DNA of 40,014 nucleotides. Origin: Lachnoclostridium sp. An76 (GTDB taxonomy: Bacteria; Bacillota; Clostridia; Lachnospirales; Lachnospiraceae). The notes under the pieces were generated by a model that saw only the letters and a program-made list of their open reading frames with translations, was not told the DNA's origin and ran no database searches. The position numbers were made by a program, and so were the translations under genes. The stretch is taken from positions 1 through 40,014 of the forward strand of contig NZ_NFHL01000013.1 in assembly GCF_002161355.1 (NCBI RefSeq). The letters are read 5' to 3'. Shown here one piece after another: positions 15,145 through 23,632 of this stretch (the first letter of the stretch is position 1; every line of letters starts with the position of its first letter).

Positions 15145-17493
15145 ATGGATAATGAGATAAAAAGCCTGCCTATGGTCCCGTTGAGAGGGATGACGGTCAT
15201 GCCGGGGATGGTCGTGCATTTTGATGTGAGCCGGGCGCGGTCCATCGCCGCTGTCCAGGAGGCAATGGTGGAAGAACAGAAGATCTTCCTGACGGCGCAG
15301 AAATCCCTCGATACAGAGGAGCCGGGGGCAGAGGATGTATATGAGATCGGGACTGTGGGCACAGTCAGACAGATCATCAAGCTGCCCAAGCAGATCGTGA
15401 GGGTGCTCGTGTCAGGGGAGACAAGAGGACGGCTTCAGGAGATCGAATATTCTGATCCTTATCTGCGGGCAAAGGTGGAAGTCATTGAAGAAGAGGATGC
15501 AGATACGCCGGAAGATGTGAATACAGAAGCAATGGAGCGCAGCCTCAGGGACATGCTCGTGGAATATGCGTCCAGGAACGGCAAGATGTCAAAGGAATCC
15601 ATCGCGCAGCTTGCGGAAGTCAGGGGACTGCGCAGGCTGGTCGATGAGATCGCGGCGAATATCCCTCTTCAATATACTGACCAGCAGGAGATCTTAAATG
15701 AGACGGATCTGAAAAAACGTTATGAAAAGCTTGCATTTAAACTGGTGAACGAAGTCCAGATCATGGACATCAAGGACGAGATCCGGCGCAAAGTAAAAGA
15801 AAGAGTAGACAAACATCAGAGAGAATATATCCTGCGGGAACAGTTAAAACTCATAAGAGAGGAACTGGGAGAGGACTCTACCGTGTCTGACGCCGAAGAA
15901 TTCGAGGCGTCGCTCAGGAAGCTCAAAGCACCGAAAGAAGTGAAAGACAAGCTCCGGAAGGAGATCAACCGGTTTAAGAGTTCTATGAACTCCCCGGCTG
16001 AGAGCGGTGTCATCCGCACTTACATTGAGACGCTTCTGGAGATGCCCTGGGATAAGGCGTCAAAGGATAACGAAGATATCAGTTACGCAAAGCAGGTGCT
16101 CGAGGAAGACCATTACGGGCTGGAGCAGGTGAAGGAGCGTATCCTGGAATTCCTTGCCGTGCGGACGCTGACGAAAAAAGGCGAAAGCCCGATCCTCTGT
16201 CTTGTGGGACCGCCGGGAACGGGAAAGACGTCCATCGCGAAGTCTCTGGCAAAGGCACTCAAGAAGCCTTATGTGCGCATCTCCCTGGGAGGCGTGCGGG
16301 ATGAGGCGGAGATCCGCGGGCACAGGAAGACTTATGTGGGAGCCATGCCGGGACGCATTGCCAACGGCATCCGCACGGCAGGGGTAAAGAACCCTGTCAT
16401 GCTGCTGGATGAGATCGATAAAGTAAGCACGGATTATAAAGGGGATACTTTCTCCGCGCTTCTGGAAGTGCTGGACAGTGAGCAGAACAGCAGGTTCCGT
16501 GACCATTACCTGGAGGTGCCTCTGGACCTCTCGGAAGTCATGTTCATCACCACGGCAAACACGCTGCAGACGATCCCGCGCCCTCTGCTGGACCGTATGG
16601 AAGTGATCGAGATTACAAGCTACACTGAGAATGAGAAGCTGCACATCGCGATGGAGCATCTGATCCCGAAACAGCTGGAAAGGCACGGCCTTACGGAAGA
16701 CCAGCTCACATTCAGCAGGCAGGCGGTCTGGAAGATGGCCCGTAATTACACAAAGGAAGCGGGAGTAAGGCAGCTTGAGCGTGAGATCGGGAATGTATGC
16801 AGGAAAGCGGCAAAAGAGATCCTGACCACGGACCGGAAGAAGATCGCAGTCACAGACCGGAATATCCACCGGTTTTTGGGGAAAGAGAAATATACGTACC
16901 AGATGGCGAACCCGGCTCCCGAGATCGGGATCGTCCGCGGACTGGCATGGACCAGTGTGGGCGGCGATACTCTCCAGATCGAGGTGAATGTGATGCCGGG
17001 CAGCGGGGAGCTGATGCTGACCGGTCAGCTGGGGGATGTGATGAAAGAGTCCGCCCAGACCGGGATCAGTTATATCCGCTCTGTGAGCGGCAGGTACGGG
17101 ATCCCGGAGGATTTCTTCGAAAAGCATGATATCCATGTACATATCCCGGAGGGGGCTGTGCCAAAGGACGGGCCGTCCGCGGGCATTACCATGGCAGCGG
17201 CTATGCTGTCCGCTGTCACCGGGAAGAAAGTGCGGGCGGACCTTGCCATGACCGGAGAGATCACCTTAAGAGGGCGTGTCCTGCCGATCGGAGGATTAAA
17301 GGAAAAACTCCTGGCAGCAAAGAGCGCGGGGATCAGGACCGTGCTCATCCCGAAGGAAAACAGAGCGGATGTGGAAGAGCTTTCAGCTGAGATCACAAAA
17401 GGGCTGGAGATCCTAACCGTGGAAAATATGGAACAGGTGCTGAGCCACGCGCTGGCGGAAGAAATGGAAAAGACAGAAGATACCGCGGGATAG
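15145..17493 (+). CDS. lon: ATP-dependent protease Lon
   Basis: A 782-residue LonA protease with the full domain order: N-terminal substrate-binding domain (about 1-200), coiled-coil linker, AAA+ module with Walker A GPPGTGKT (355-362) and Walker B VMLLDEIDK, and C-terminal peptidase. The catalytic dyad is S678 in PKDGPSAGIT and K721 in GGLKEKLLAA. It degrades misfolded and regulatory proteins. AGGAGG lies seven bases before ATG 15145; an ATG at 15141 is out of frame and immediately stops. There is no transmembrane insertion, so it is not LonB. Confidence 0.98.
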   Translation: MDNEIKSLPMVPLRGMTVMPGMVVHFDVSRARSIAAVQEAMVEEQKIFLTAQKSLDTEEPGAEDVYEIGTVGTVRQIIKLPKQIVRVLVSGETRGRLQEIEYSDPYLRAKVEVIEEEDADTPEDVNTEAMERSLRDMLVEYASRNGKMSKESIAQLAEVRGLRRLVDEIAANIPLQYTDQQEILNETDLKKRYEKLAFKLVNEVQIMDIKDEIRRKVKERVDKHQREYILREQLKLIREELGEDSTVSDAEEFEASLRKLKAPKEVKDKLRKEINRFKSSMNSPAESGVIRTYIETLLEMPWDKASKDNEDISYAKQVLEEDHYGLEQVKERILEFLAVRTLTKKGESPILCLVGPPGTGKTSIAKSLAKALKKPYVRISLGGVRDEAEIRGHRKTYVGAMPGRIANGIRTAGVKNPVMLLDEIDKVSTDYKGDTFSALLEVLDSEQNSRFRDHYLEVPLDLSEVMFITTANTLQTIPRPLLDRMEVIEITSYTENEKLHIAMEHLIPKQLERHGLTEDQLTFSRQAVWKMARNYTKEAGVRQLEREIGNVCRKAAKEILTTDRKKIAVTDRNIHRFLGKEKYTYQMANPAPEIGIVRGLAWTSVGGDTLQIEVNVMPGSGELMLTGQLGDVMKESAQTGISYIRSVSGRYGIPEDFFEKHDIHVHIPEGAVPKDGPSAGITMAAAMLSAVTGKKVRADLAMTGEITLRGRVLPIGGLKEKLLAAKSAGIRTVLIPKENRADVEELSAEITKGLEILTVENMEQVLSHALAEEMEKTEDTAG

Positions 17494-17518
17494 TGCAGGC
17501 CCGCGGCAGGAGGAAGAT

Positions 17519-18109
17519 ATGGTTATAAAAAGTATAAATCTTGAGACAGTATGCGGGATCACAAGCACGCTTCCGGATAATGACAGGCCGGAAGTGGCGT
17601 TTGCGGGGAAGTCCAATGTGGGGAAGTCGTCCATGATCAATGCGCTCATGAACCGGAAATCCTACGCCAGGATATCCGCCACGCCGGGAAAGACCCAGAC
17701 CATCAATTTTTATAATATCAATGATGCCCTGTATCTGGTCGATCTCCCGGGGTATGGATATGCGCGGGTCTCTGAGAAAGAGAAGGCGCAGTGGGGCAGG
17801 ATGATCGAGCGGTATCTGCACGGCTCCTCCCAGCTCAGGGAAGTGTTCCTGCTCATCGATATCCGGCATGAGCCGTCCGCGAATGACAGGCTGATGTATC
17901 AGTGGATCGTGGACCAGGGATATGAGCCGGTCATCATTGCCACAAAATTGGATAAAATAAAACGCAGCCAGGTGCAGAAACATGTTAAAATGTTAAAGGA
18001 AGGCCTGGCGCTTGTGCCGGGGACTACTGTGATCCCGTTCTCATCCGTGACAAAGCAGGGCAGGGATGAGATCTGGGAGCTGATCGAGAAAGACTGTGAG
18101 ATTGACTGA
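17519..18109 (+). CDS. ysxC: ribosome biogenesis GTP-binding protein YsxC/EngB
   Basis: A 196-residue small GTPase of the TrmE-Era-EngA-YihA-Septin class, needed for large ribosomal subunit assembly. G1 is GKSNVGKS (30-37), G2 the Thr in ATPGKTQT, G3 DLPGYG (75-80) and G4 TKLD (142-145). The gene follows lon by 25 bases, an order conserved across many Firmicutes. AGGAGGA precedes the ATG. It is soluble, with a normal length. Confidence 0.97.
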   Translation: MVIKSINLETVCGITSTLPDNDRPEVAFAGKSNVGKSSMINALMNRKSYARISATPGKTQTINFYNINDALYLVDLPGYGYARVSEKEKAQWGRMIERYLHGSSQLREVFLLIDIRHEPSANDRLMYQWIVDQGYEPVIIATKLDKIKRSQVQKHVKMLKEGLALVPGTTVIPFSSVTKQGRDEIWELIEKDCEID

Positions 18110-18124
18110 TTCGGGAGGATAGGA

Positions 18125-19273
18125 ATGGAAGAGAGACAACCCTACTGGCAGGTGGCGGTCAGGCTGTTGTTCAGTCTCCTTGCTACTGCGGCATTTGTGA
18201 TCATCGGGATCCGGCTGATCGGGTTCCTCATGCCTTTTGTCATAGGCTGGCTGATCGCTGCGGTGGCAGCGCCGCTAGTCAACTGGCTGGAGAAAAGGCT
18301 GCGGATCGTAAAGAAGCTGGGCTCGGCGCTTATCGTTGTGCTGGTGCTGGCCGCGATCGTCCTGGCACTGTATTTCGGCATCAGCCGGCTGGTCCAGGAG
18401 ATCGGCGACCTGGTCAGGAATTTCCCTGAGATGTATGCGCAGCTTGAGCAGGGGCTGAGCCAGATCGGGGACACAATGTCAGGGATTTTTGAGCGCCTTC
18501 CGGACGGGATCCAGAGCGGATGGAATACCGTGGTGAAAAATCTTGACAGCTATATGGGGGATCTTGTTTCCGGCATCAGCGAGCCCACGGTGAATGCTGC
18601 GGGCAACATCGCGAGAAGGGTGCCCTATTATCTGATCTCATTTATCGTGGCGGTCATGTCTGCTTATTTCTTCATCGTACAGAGGGAAGAAGTGCTGGGG
18701 TGGATGAAGCGGACAGCGCCTGAGGCGGTGCGGAAGCGGATGACCCTGGTCATGGATTATCTGAAATATGCTGTGGGCGGATATTTTAAGGCGCAGTTTA
18801 AGATCATGGGGATCGTATTCCTGATCCTGCTCGTCGGCCTCGGATTCCTGGGGACAGGGTATTTCGTGCTGGTGGCGCTGCTGATCGCGTTCCTTGACTT
18901 CCTGCCGTTTTTCGGTACGGGGACAGCGATGATCCCATGGGCTGTCTACGAATTTTTTATGGGGGACTACAAGATGACAGTGTCCCTTGTCGTGATCTAT
19001 GTGGTGACACAGGTGGTCAGGCAGCTCCTCCAGCCGAAGCTGGTAGGGGACAGCGTAGGGCTGAACCCGCTGGTAACGCTGCTGCTCCTGTATATCGGCT
19101 ACCGGATGGGCGGCGTATTGTGGATGATCCTCGCCGTACCCATCGGGATGGTGCTCATCAATATGTGCCAGGCAGGGGCGTTTGATTATATTTTTGACGA
19201 CGTCAGGATCCTGATCAACGGGATACTCCGGCTCCAGGAAGACGGGAATGAGGGCGCGGATGAGCGGAAATGA
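18125..19273 (+). CDS. AI-2E family (YtvI/PerM-like) transporter
   Basis: A 382-residue multi-spanning membrane protein with about eight hydrophobic segments: a pair near residues 12-45, one at about 57-83, one at about 165-185, and a dense set from about 220 to 360. A long soluble loop at about 90-160 is typical of the AI-2E/UPF0118 family. The family exports varied small molecules or acts as a Na+/H+ antiporter; a quorum-sensing role should not be assumed. GGGAGGAT precedes the ATG 15 bases after ysxC, so it is probably in the same transcript. Confidence 0.9.
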   Translation: MEERQPYWQVAVRLLFSLLATAAFVIIGIRLIGFLMPFVIGWLIAAVAAPLVNWLEKRLRIVKKLGSALIVVLVLAAIVLALYFGISRLVQEIGDLVRNFPEMYAQLEQGLSQIGDTMSGIFERLPDGIQSGWNTVVKNLDSYMGDLVSGISEPTVNAAGNIARRVPYYLISFIVAVMSAYFFIVQREEVLGWMKRTAPEAVRKRMTLVMDYLKYAVGGYFKAQFKIMGIVFLILLVGLGFLGTGYFVLVALLIAFLDFLPFFGTGTAMIPWAVYEFFMGDYKMTVSLVVIYVVTQVVRQLLQPKLVGDSVGLNPLVTLLLLYIGYRMGGVLWMILAVPIGMVLINMCQAGAFDYIFDDVRILINGILRLQEDGNEGADERK

Positions 19274-19314
19274 GGCGGAAATGAGGCGGAAATAAGGCGG
19301 AAATAAGGCGGAAA
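19261..19314. repeat. 11-bp tandem repeat at the end of the AI-2E gene
   Basis: Four 11-bp units (TGAGGCGGAAA twice, then TAAGGCGGAAA twice) follow a 10-bp variant. The AI-2E stop codon lies in the first full unit (TGA 19271-19273), and every later unit also starts with a TGA or TAA. Likely the result of replication slippage. Confidence 0.85.
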
Positions 19315-19461
19315 AGAGAAACGAAAATGGGAGAATTTCTGCGTTGAAAAAGAAGTAAGGGTATGCTATCATGGATGAGGGAGAACACTCCCGATCATAA
19401 TAAAAATGCAGAGAAAGACGGGAAGTCTGGAGCATGGAAAAACCGACAGGAGGTAAGAGAA

Positions 19462-19623
19462 ATGAAGAAATACGTATGTGATGTATGCGGATACATTTAT
19501 GATGAGGCGATCGGCGATCCGGATAACGGTATCGAGGCTGGCACAAAGTGGGAGGACGTACCGGAAGATTTCCTCTGCCCGCTGTGCGGCGTAGGAAAAG
19601 ATCAGTTCTCAGAGGTTGAGTAA
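19462..19623 (+). CDS. rubredoxin
   Basis: A 53-residue iron protein with one Fe(Cys)4 centre from C6, C9, C39 and C42 ([11 protein letters not shown] and [10 protein letters not shown]). It carries single electrons at low potential, typically to oxygen- or peroxide-reducing enzymes in anaerobes. The start at 19462 is set by AGGAGG eight bases upstream and by the family's usual length. It is followed by a terminator hairpin, so it is probably monocistronic. Its presence fits an anaerobic host. Confidence 0.97.
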   Translation: MKKYVCDVCGYIYDEAIGDPDNGIEAGTKWEDVPEDFLCPLCGVGKDQFSEVE

Positions 19624-19654
19624 TACTGCCTTTCGCAGAAAAGGATAAAAGGTG

Positions 19655-19690
19655 CTGCCGTCCCATTTGCAAATTTGGGGCGGCAGTGTT
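19655..19690 (+). terminator. terminator after rubredoxin gene
   Basis: CTGCCG at 19655-19660 pairs with CGGCAG at 19681-19686, extended inward by T-G and CCC/GGG, and followed by TGTTTAT. It lies about 30 bases after the rubredoxin stop. Confidence 0.7.
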
Positions 19691-19735
19691 TATGTCAGGG
19701 ACAGAGTAAGCAGGAGAGAATGGGGGAATTATAAA

Positions 19736-20407
19736 ATGGAAACAAAAAAGCAGAAATTTGCATCCGATACTTCCGGCAGGAGCGCGGGCGGCTGGGCGAA
19801 GGCGCTGGTCATCCTGCTGATCGGCCTGACAGTCGCTCACCTGGGGGTCACCCTGTTCCTCCTGTCTGAGCTGGGGACGGATACGTTCACTGTCTTTATC
19901 CAGGGGCTGTCCCGGATATTCGGGCTGACGGTCGGGACGGTACATGTGATCGTGCTCTGTATCCTGATGGCTGTCATGCTGCTGACGACCAAAGGGTATG
20001 TAAAGCCGGGGACTGTTGTCTGCGCATTCTGCGGAGGGCCGATCATCGACCTGTTCACATGGCTGCTTGGCGGCTGGATCAACGCTGATGCGGGAATGCC
20101 GGTACGGATCATCAGTATGCTGGCCGGGTGTGTGATCCTCTCGGCAGGGATGTCGATTGTGATCAACAGTAATGCGGGGACAGGGCCCAATGACCTGGTG
20201 GCGGTCATCCTCTCGGATAAGATCGAGAGGGTACAGTTCCGCTGGGTGAGAGTCGGGTGCGACCTCTTCTTTGTAGTGCTGGGCTTCCTTCTCGGCGGAA
20301 CAGTGGGCGCGGGTACGGTCGTGGCTGTCTTCCTTACAGGACCGCTTGTCCAGTTCTGGCTCCCGAAGACAAAGAGGGCGGTCCAGGCAGTGCTCCATGA
20401 GAAGTGA
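19736..20407 (+). CDS. YczE/YitT-like membrane protein
   Basis: A 223-residue protein with five to six membrane segments (residues about 24-48, 60-85, 93-112, 123-142 and 177-208). It resembles the YczE/YyaS group (DUF6198-type): a first helix with HLGVTLFLLSELGTDTF, and the GTGPNDL motif after the fourth helix. Function in this family is not established. ATG 19736 is preceded by GGGGGA at suitable spacing; upstream in-frame starts would read through the rubredoxin terminator. The next gene's frame begins within four bases of its end, suggesting co-transcription. Confidence 0.8.
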   Translation: METKKQKFASDTSGRSAGGWAKALVILLIGLTVAHLGVTLFLLSELGTDTFTVFIQGLSRIFGLTVGTVHVIVLCILMAVMLLTTKGYVKPGTVVCAFCGGPIIDLFTWLLGGWINADAGMPVRIISMLAGCVILSAGMSIVINSNAGTGPNDLVAVILSDKIERVQFRWVRVGCDLFFVVLGFLLGGTVGAGTVVAVFLTGPLVQFWLPKTKRAVQAVLHEK

Positions 20408-20469
20408 CATGGGCAGTAAGAGAAAAACAGGGAGTGTTAAGAAAAGAAATGCGGGAAAGGACAGAGGCT

Positions 20470-21852
20470 ATGGAAAGATATGATGTGATCATCATCGGCG
20501 CAGGTCCGGGAGGGATCTTTGCGGCGTATGAGCTGATGAAGAAAGCCCCCGGGATCAGGGTGGCTGTATTTGAGTCGGGGAATCCTCTGGAGAAGAGAAA
20601 ATGTCCGATCGACGGGAAGAAAGTAAAAAGCTGCATCGGATGTAAGACCTGCGCGATCATGAGCGGTTTCGGAGGAGCGGGCGCCTTCTCTGACGGGAAA
20701 TATAATATTACCAATGACTTCGGCGGCACACTGTACGAGTATATCGGCAAGGATACTGCCATTGAGCTGATGCGCTATGTGGATGAGATCAATGTAGCGT
20801 ACGGCGGCAAGGGCACGAAAATGTACTCTACCGCGGGCACAAAGTTTAAGAAGCTGTGCATGCAGAATAAGCTGAAACTCCTGGATGCATCTGTGCGTCA
20901 TCTCGGGACGGATATCAATTATGTCGTGCTGGAAAATCTGTTTGATGAGCTGAAGGGAAAGGTGGATTTCCGGTTCAACAGCCATGTAGACGATGTGGAA
21001 CGGATGGACAGCGGATACAGGATCATCACAAAGGACGGGGCGTATGAGTGCGGCAGGTGCATTATCTCCGTGGGGCGCAGCGGGAGCAAGTGGATGGAGG
21101 AGATCTGCGGGAGGCTGGATATCCCGACGAAATCCAACCGCGTGGACATCGGCGTGCGCGTGGAGCTCCCTGCGGTCATCTTCTCCCATCTGACGGATGA
21201 GCTCTATGAGAGCAAGATCGTGTACCGCACGGAGAAATTCGAGGATAAGGTGCGCACGTTCTGCATGAACCCATACGGCATCGTGGTGAATGAGAATACG
21301 AACGGGATCGTCACTGTGAACGGACACAGCTATGAAGATCCTGAGAAGCAGACAGAGAATACGAATTTTGCCCTTCTGGTGGAGAAGCATTTCTCCGAGC
21401 CTTTCAAGGACAGCAACGGATACGGGGAGAGTATTGCCCGCCTGTCCAATATGCTGGGCGGCGGTGTGCTCGTACAGCGCTTCGGGGATCTGATCCGCGG
21501 AAGGAGGAGCACCTGGGAGAGGATCGAGGAAGGATTCGTCCGCCCCACGCTGGCGGCGGAGCCCGGGGACTTAAGCCTTGTGCTCCCGAAGAGAATCCTG
21601 GACGGGATCATAGAGATGGTCTATGCCCTGGATAAGATCGCCCCGGGCACGGCCAACGATGACACGCTGCTCTACGGCGTGGAGGTAAAATTCTACAACA
21701 TGGAAGTGAAGCTGGATGAGCATCTGGAGACAAGGCATAAAGGACTTTACGTGATCGGGGACGGAAGCGGCGTGACCCATTCCCTGTCCCATGCATCGGC
21801 AAGCGGGGTGTATGTGGCGAGAGAGATCGCAGAGAGAGCAGATAGATGGTAA
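20470..21852 (+). CDS. FAD-dependent dehydrogenase (COG2509-like)
   Basis: A flavoprotein of about 460 residues. It starts with a Rossmann nucleotide-binding motif IIGAGPGG just after MERYDV. The CIGCKTCAIMSGFGGAGAFSD segment is typical of the uncharacterised NAD(P)/FAD dehydrogenase group COG2509. A C-terminal GDGSGVTHSL motif completes the FAD site. ATG 20470 places the Rossmann strand at the usual distance; alternatives are ATG 20449 and GTG 20404, which overlaps the previous gene. The substrate is unknown. It overlaps the HAD gene downstream by 7 bases. Confidence 0.88.
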   Translation: MERYDVIIIGAGPGGIFAAYELMKKAPGIRVAVFESGNPLEKRKCPIDGKKVKSCIGCKTCAIMSGFGGAGAFSDGKYNITNDFGGTLYEYIGKDTAIELMRYVDEINVAYGGKGTKMYSTAGTKFKKLCMQNKLKLLDASVRHLGTDINYVVLENLFDELKGKVDFRFNSHVDDVERMDSGYRIITKDGAYECGRCIISVGRSGSKWMEEICGRLDIPTKSNRVDIGVRVELPAVIFSHLTDELYESKIVYRTEKFEDKVRTFCMNPYGIVVNENTNGIVTVNGHSYEDPEKQTENTNFALLVEKHFSEPFKDSNGYGESIARLSNMLGGGVLVQRFGDLIRGRRSTWERIEEGFVRPTLAAEPGDLSLVLPKRILDGIIEMVYALDKIAPGTANDDTLLYGVEVKFYNMEVKLDEHLETRHKGLYVIGDGSGVTHSLSHASASGVYVAREIAERADRW

Positions 21853-22715
21853 GATTACTTGCAGTGGATATGGACGGCACCTGTTTAGACAGCAGGAGCC
21901 GCATGACAGACAGGATGATCAATGCCCTGCGCCGGGCGTCGTCGGAGGGGATTATCGTCGTCCCCGCCACCGGACGGAATCTGGGGTGTGTGCCCCACCG
22001 GCTGGCAGCAGGCATGATCCGTGGCAGCGGTACAGGGTCGGCTTACAGAGGATGGAGACAGGATGCGCGCGATAACCGCGGGCTCTTCCGCTATGTGATC
22101 TCATCCAACGGGGCGGCAGTGACAGATATCGTTGAGAAAAAGACAGTGTTCCGCGCGATGATACCAAGAGAGGACGCGGTATCTCTCCTGGAAGCGTGCA
22201 GGGAGATCCGTCTCGGGAATGCCGCTCATATCTGTCACCGGTACCTGATGGAAGGCAGGCTCCTGACGATGGCGGGGAGACTGATCTACGGGAAAGACGC
22301 CGCCGGGGTATACTGTGTCAGGGATCTGCGCGAAGCTGTGGAAAAAAGCAGGCAGGAAGTGGAAGAGCTGCAGTTCTATTTCCTCTCACGAAAAGCAAAG
22401 GAAGAACTGAGAGAAACCATGCTGTCCTATCCGGAGCTGAGCGCGGCTTATACAGGGATCTATGCGGAGATCTATTCGAAAAAAGCGTCAAAGGGAAACG
22501 CGCTGACCGCACTGTGCAGGTATCTGGGGATCAGCCGGGCAGAGACCGCCTGCATCGGCGACGGGGAAAACGATCTGTCCATGTTTGGGGCGGCGGGAAT
22601 AAAGATTGCCATGGGAAATGCGGTCCCGGAACTGAAAGAAAGAGCGGATCTGGTGACGGAGTCCAATGACAGGGACGGGGCTGCAAAGGCCATTGAACAG
22701 CTGATGAAGTGGTGA
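21846..22715 (+). CDS. Cof-type HAD phosphatase
   Basis: A 289-residue haloacid dehalogenase-superfamily hydrolase of the Cof/IIB group, which dephosphorylates sugar phosphates or flavin intermediates. Motif I is VDMDGTCLD (D8 nucleophile, D10), motif II is the Thr in VPATGRN, motif III the Lys in SKKASKGNAL, and motif IV is CIGDGENDLSMF. A slightly longer loop follows motif II (about residues 45-75, basic and Gly-rich). The start overlaps the dehydrogenase stop, implying translational coupling. Confidence 0.93.
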   Translation: MVRLLAVDMDGTCLDSRSRMTDRMINALRRASSEGIIVVPATGRNLGCVPHRLAAGMIRGSGTGSAYRGWRQDARDNRGLFRYVISSNGAAVTDIVEKKTVFRAMIPREDAVSLLEACREIRLGNAAHICHRYLMEGRLLTMAGRLIYGKDAAGVYCVRDLREAVEKSRQEVEELQFYFLSRKAKEELRETMLSYPELSAAYTGIYAEIYSKKASKGNALTALCRYLGISRAETACIGDGENDLSMFGAAGIKIAMGNAVPELKERADLVTESNDRDGAAKAIEQLMKW

Positions 22716-22741
22716 AATGTGCATTTAGGGACAGGGCAAAC

Positions 22742-22790
22742 TGCGATTGGGGACGTAGTAAAATCCGATTTTACTACGTCCCCAATCGCA
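22742..22790. terminator. perfect 23-bp hairpin shared by convergent genes
   Basis: Arms 22742-22764 and 22768-22790 are perfectly complementary with loop CCG. The hairpin lies between the HAD gene (plus) and the hydrolase gene (minus), and its right arm encodes the last five codons and TAG stop of the minus-strand gene. It can act as a bidirectional terminator, although the flanking T runs are inside the stem. Confidence 0.7.
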
Positions 22791-23484
22791 TGGAATGTGA
22801 GATGAATTCGTGAAAAAGGTCCCGCATTTCCCGGGATGTGCGGTACATGCATTCGGGATGCCACTGTACTCCGATGGCAAACGGGTGGGAGTCCAGCTCG
22901 ATCGCTTCGATCGTGCCGTCCTGCGCATGAGCGCTGACAGAGACGCCCCTGCCGGGGAAATTCACTGCCTGGTGGTGGAAGCTGTTTACATACAGGCAGG
23001 TGCCTGCGTACTGCCTCAGCCTGCTCCCGCGCTCGATACGGATGCGGTGGCTGACTTCGCTGCGGTTTGCCGACTGCTGCATATGATTCAGGACCCGGCC
23101 CGGGATCAGAGACATGTCCTGCCAGATCGTGCCGCCGCAGGCCACGCTTAAGATCTGCATCCCCCGGCAGATGGCAAGGACAGGCTTCCGTGACGTGAGC
23201 ACCCGCTTCATGAGACGGATCTGGAAGAGATCCACAGTGATATCGGTCTTTCCGTTCCCCTCAGCAGGTTCCTCTCCAAAGAGAAGAGGGGTGATGTCTT
23301 CCCCTCCGCAGAAGAGGAAGCCATCGCAGAATCTGACATACTCATCTATGACGTGGTCGCTTCGCACAAGCGGAAGGATAAAAGGCAGTCCCCTGGAATA
23401 CCGGACAGACTGGATATAGGGATTGGTCACAAACTGGCGGTTCTCAGAAAAGCCGCATACAATGATACCGATTTTTGGTTCCAT
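22774..23484 (-). CDS. gamma-glutamyl-gamma-aminobutyrate hydrolase family (peptidase C26)
   Basis: A 236-residue class I glutamine-amidotransferase-like hydrolase with nucleophile C106 in AICRGMQ and the H209/E211 pair in GVQWHPE. The CGGEDI segment (59-64) is typical of the PuuD/C26 branch. Members cleave gamma-glutamyl amide bonds such as gamma-glutamyl-GABA. Start at ATG 23484 is preceded by AAGGAG; a GTG two codons earlier overlaps that site. No other polyamine-degradation gene is nearby, so the substrate is open. The last codons lie in the shared hairpin. Confidence 0.92.
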   Translation of the reverse strand: MEPKIGIIVCGFSENRQFVTNPYIQSVRYSRGLPFILPLVRSDHVIDEYVRFCDGFLFCGGEDITPLLFGEEPAEGNGKTDITVDLFQIRLMKRVLTSRKPVLAICRGMQILSVACGGTIWQDMSLIPGRVLNHMQQSANRSEVSHRIRIERGSRLRQYAGTCLYVNSFHHQAVNFPGRGVSVSAHAQDGTIEAIELDSHPFAIGVQWHPECMYRTSREMRDLFHEFISHSMRLGT

Positions 23485-23632
23485 AAGCACTCCTTATCGA
23501 TTGAGATGATCTGCCGGAAGGCGGTCTGACGCGGGGGCCGGATAAATTTCCCTCTCAGGAATATCTGCGGCGCGCCGATGATATGATAGACTATGTAAAA
23601 AAACAGAAAATTATACATCAAAGGAGTTTTTT

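Noticed and set aside
19261..19314. 11-bp repeats as iterons or a regulatory array
   Set aside because: Only four units overlapping a gene end, with no replication or regulator gene nearby; simple slippage explains them.
18638..20410. Long open frames antisense to lon, the AI-2E gene, phoH and others (for example 590 codons at 18638-20410 and 433 codons at 29224-30525)
   Set aside because: They mirror well-supported genes with recognisable domains, lack ribosome sites and show composition typical of antisense shadows, rich in His, Arg, Gln and Pro.
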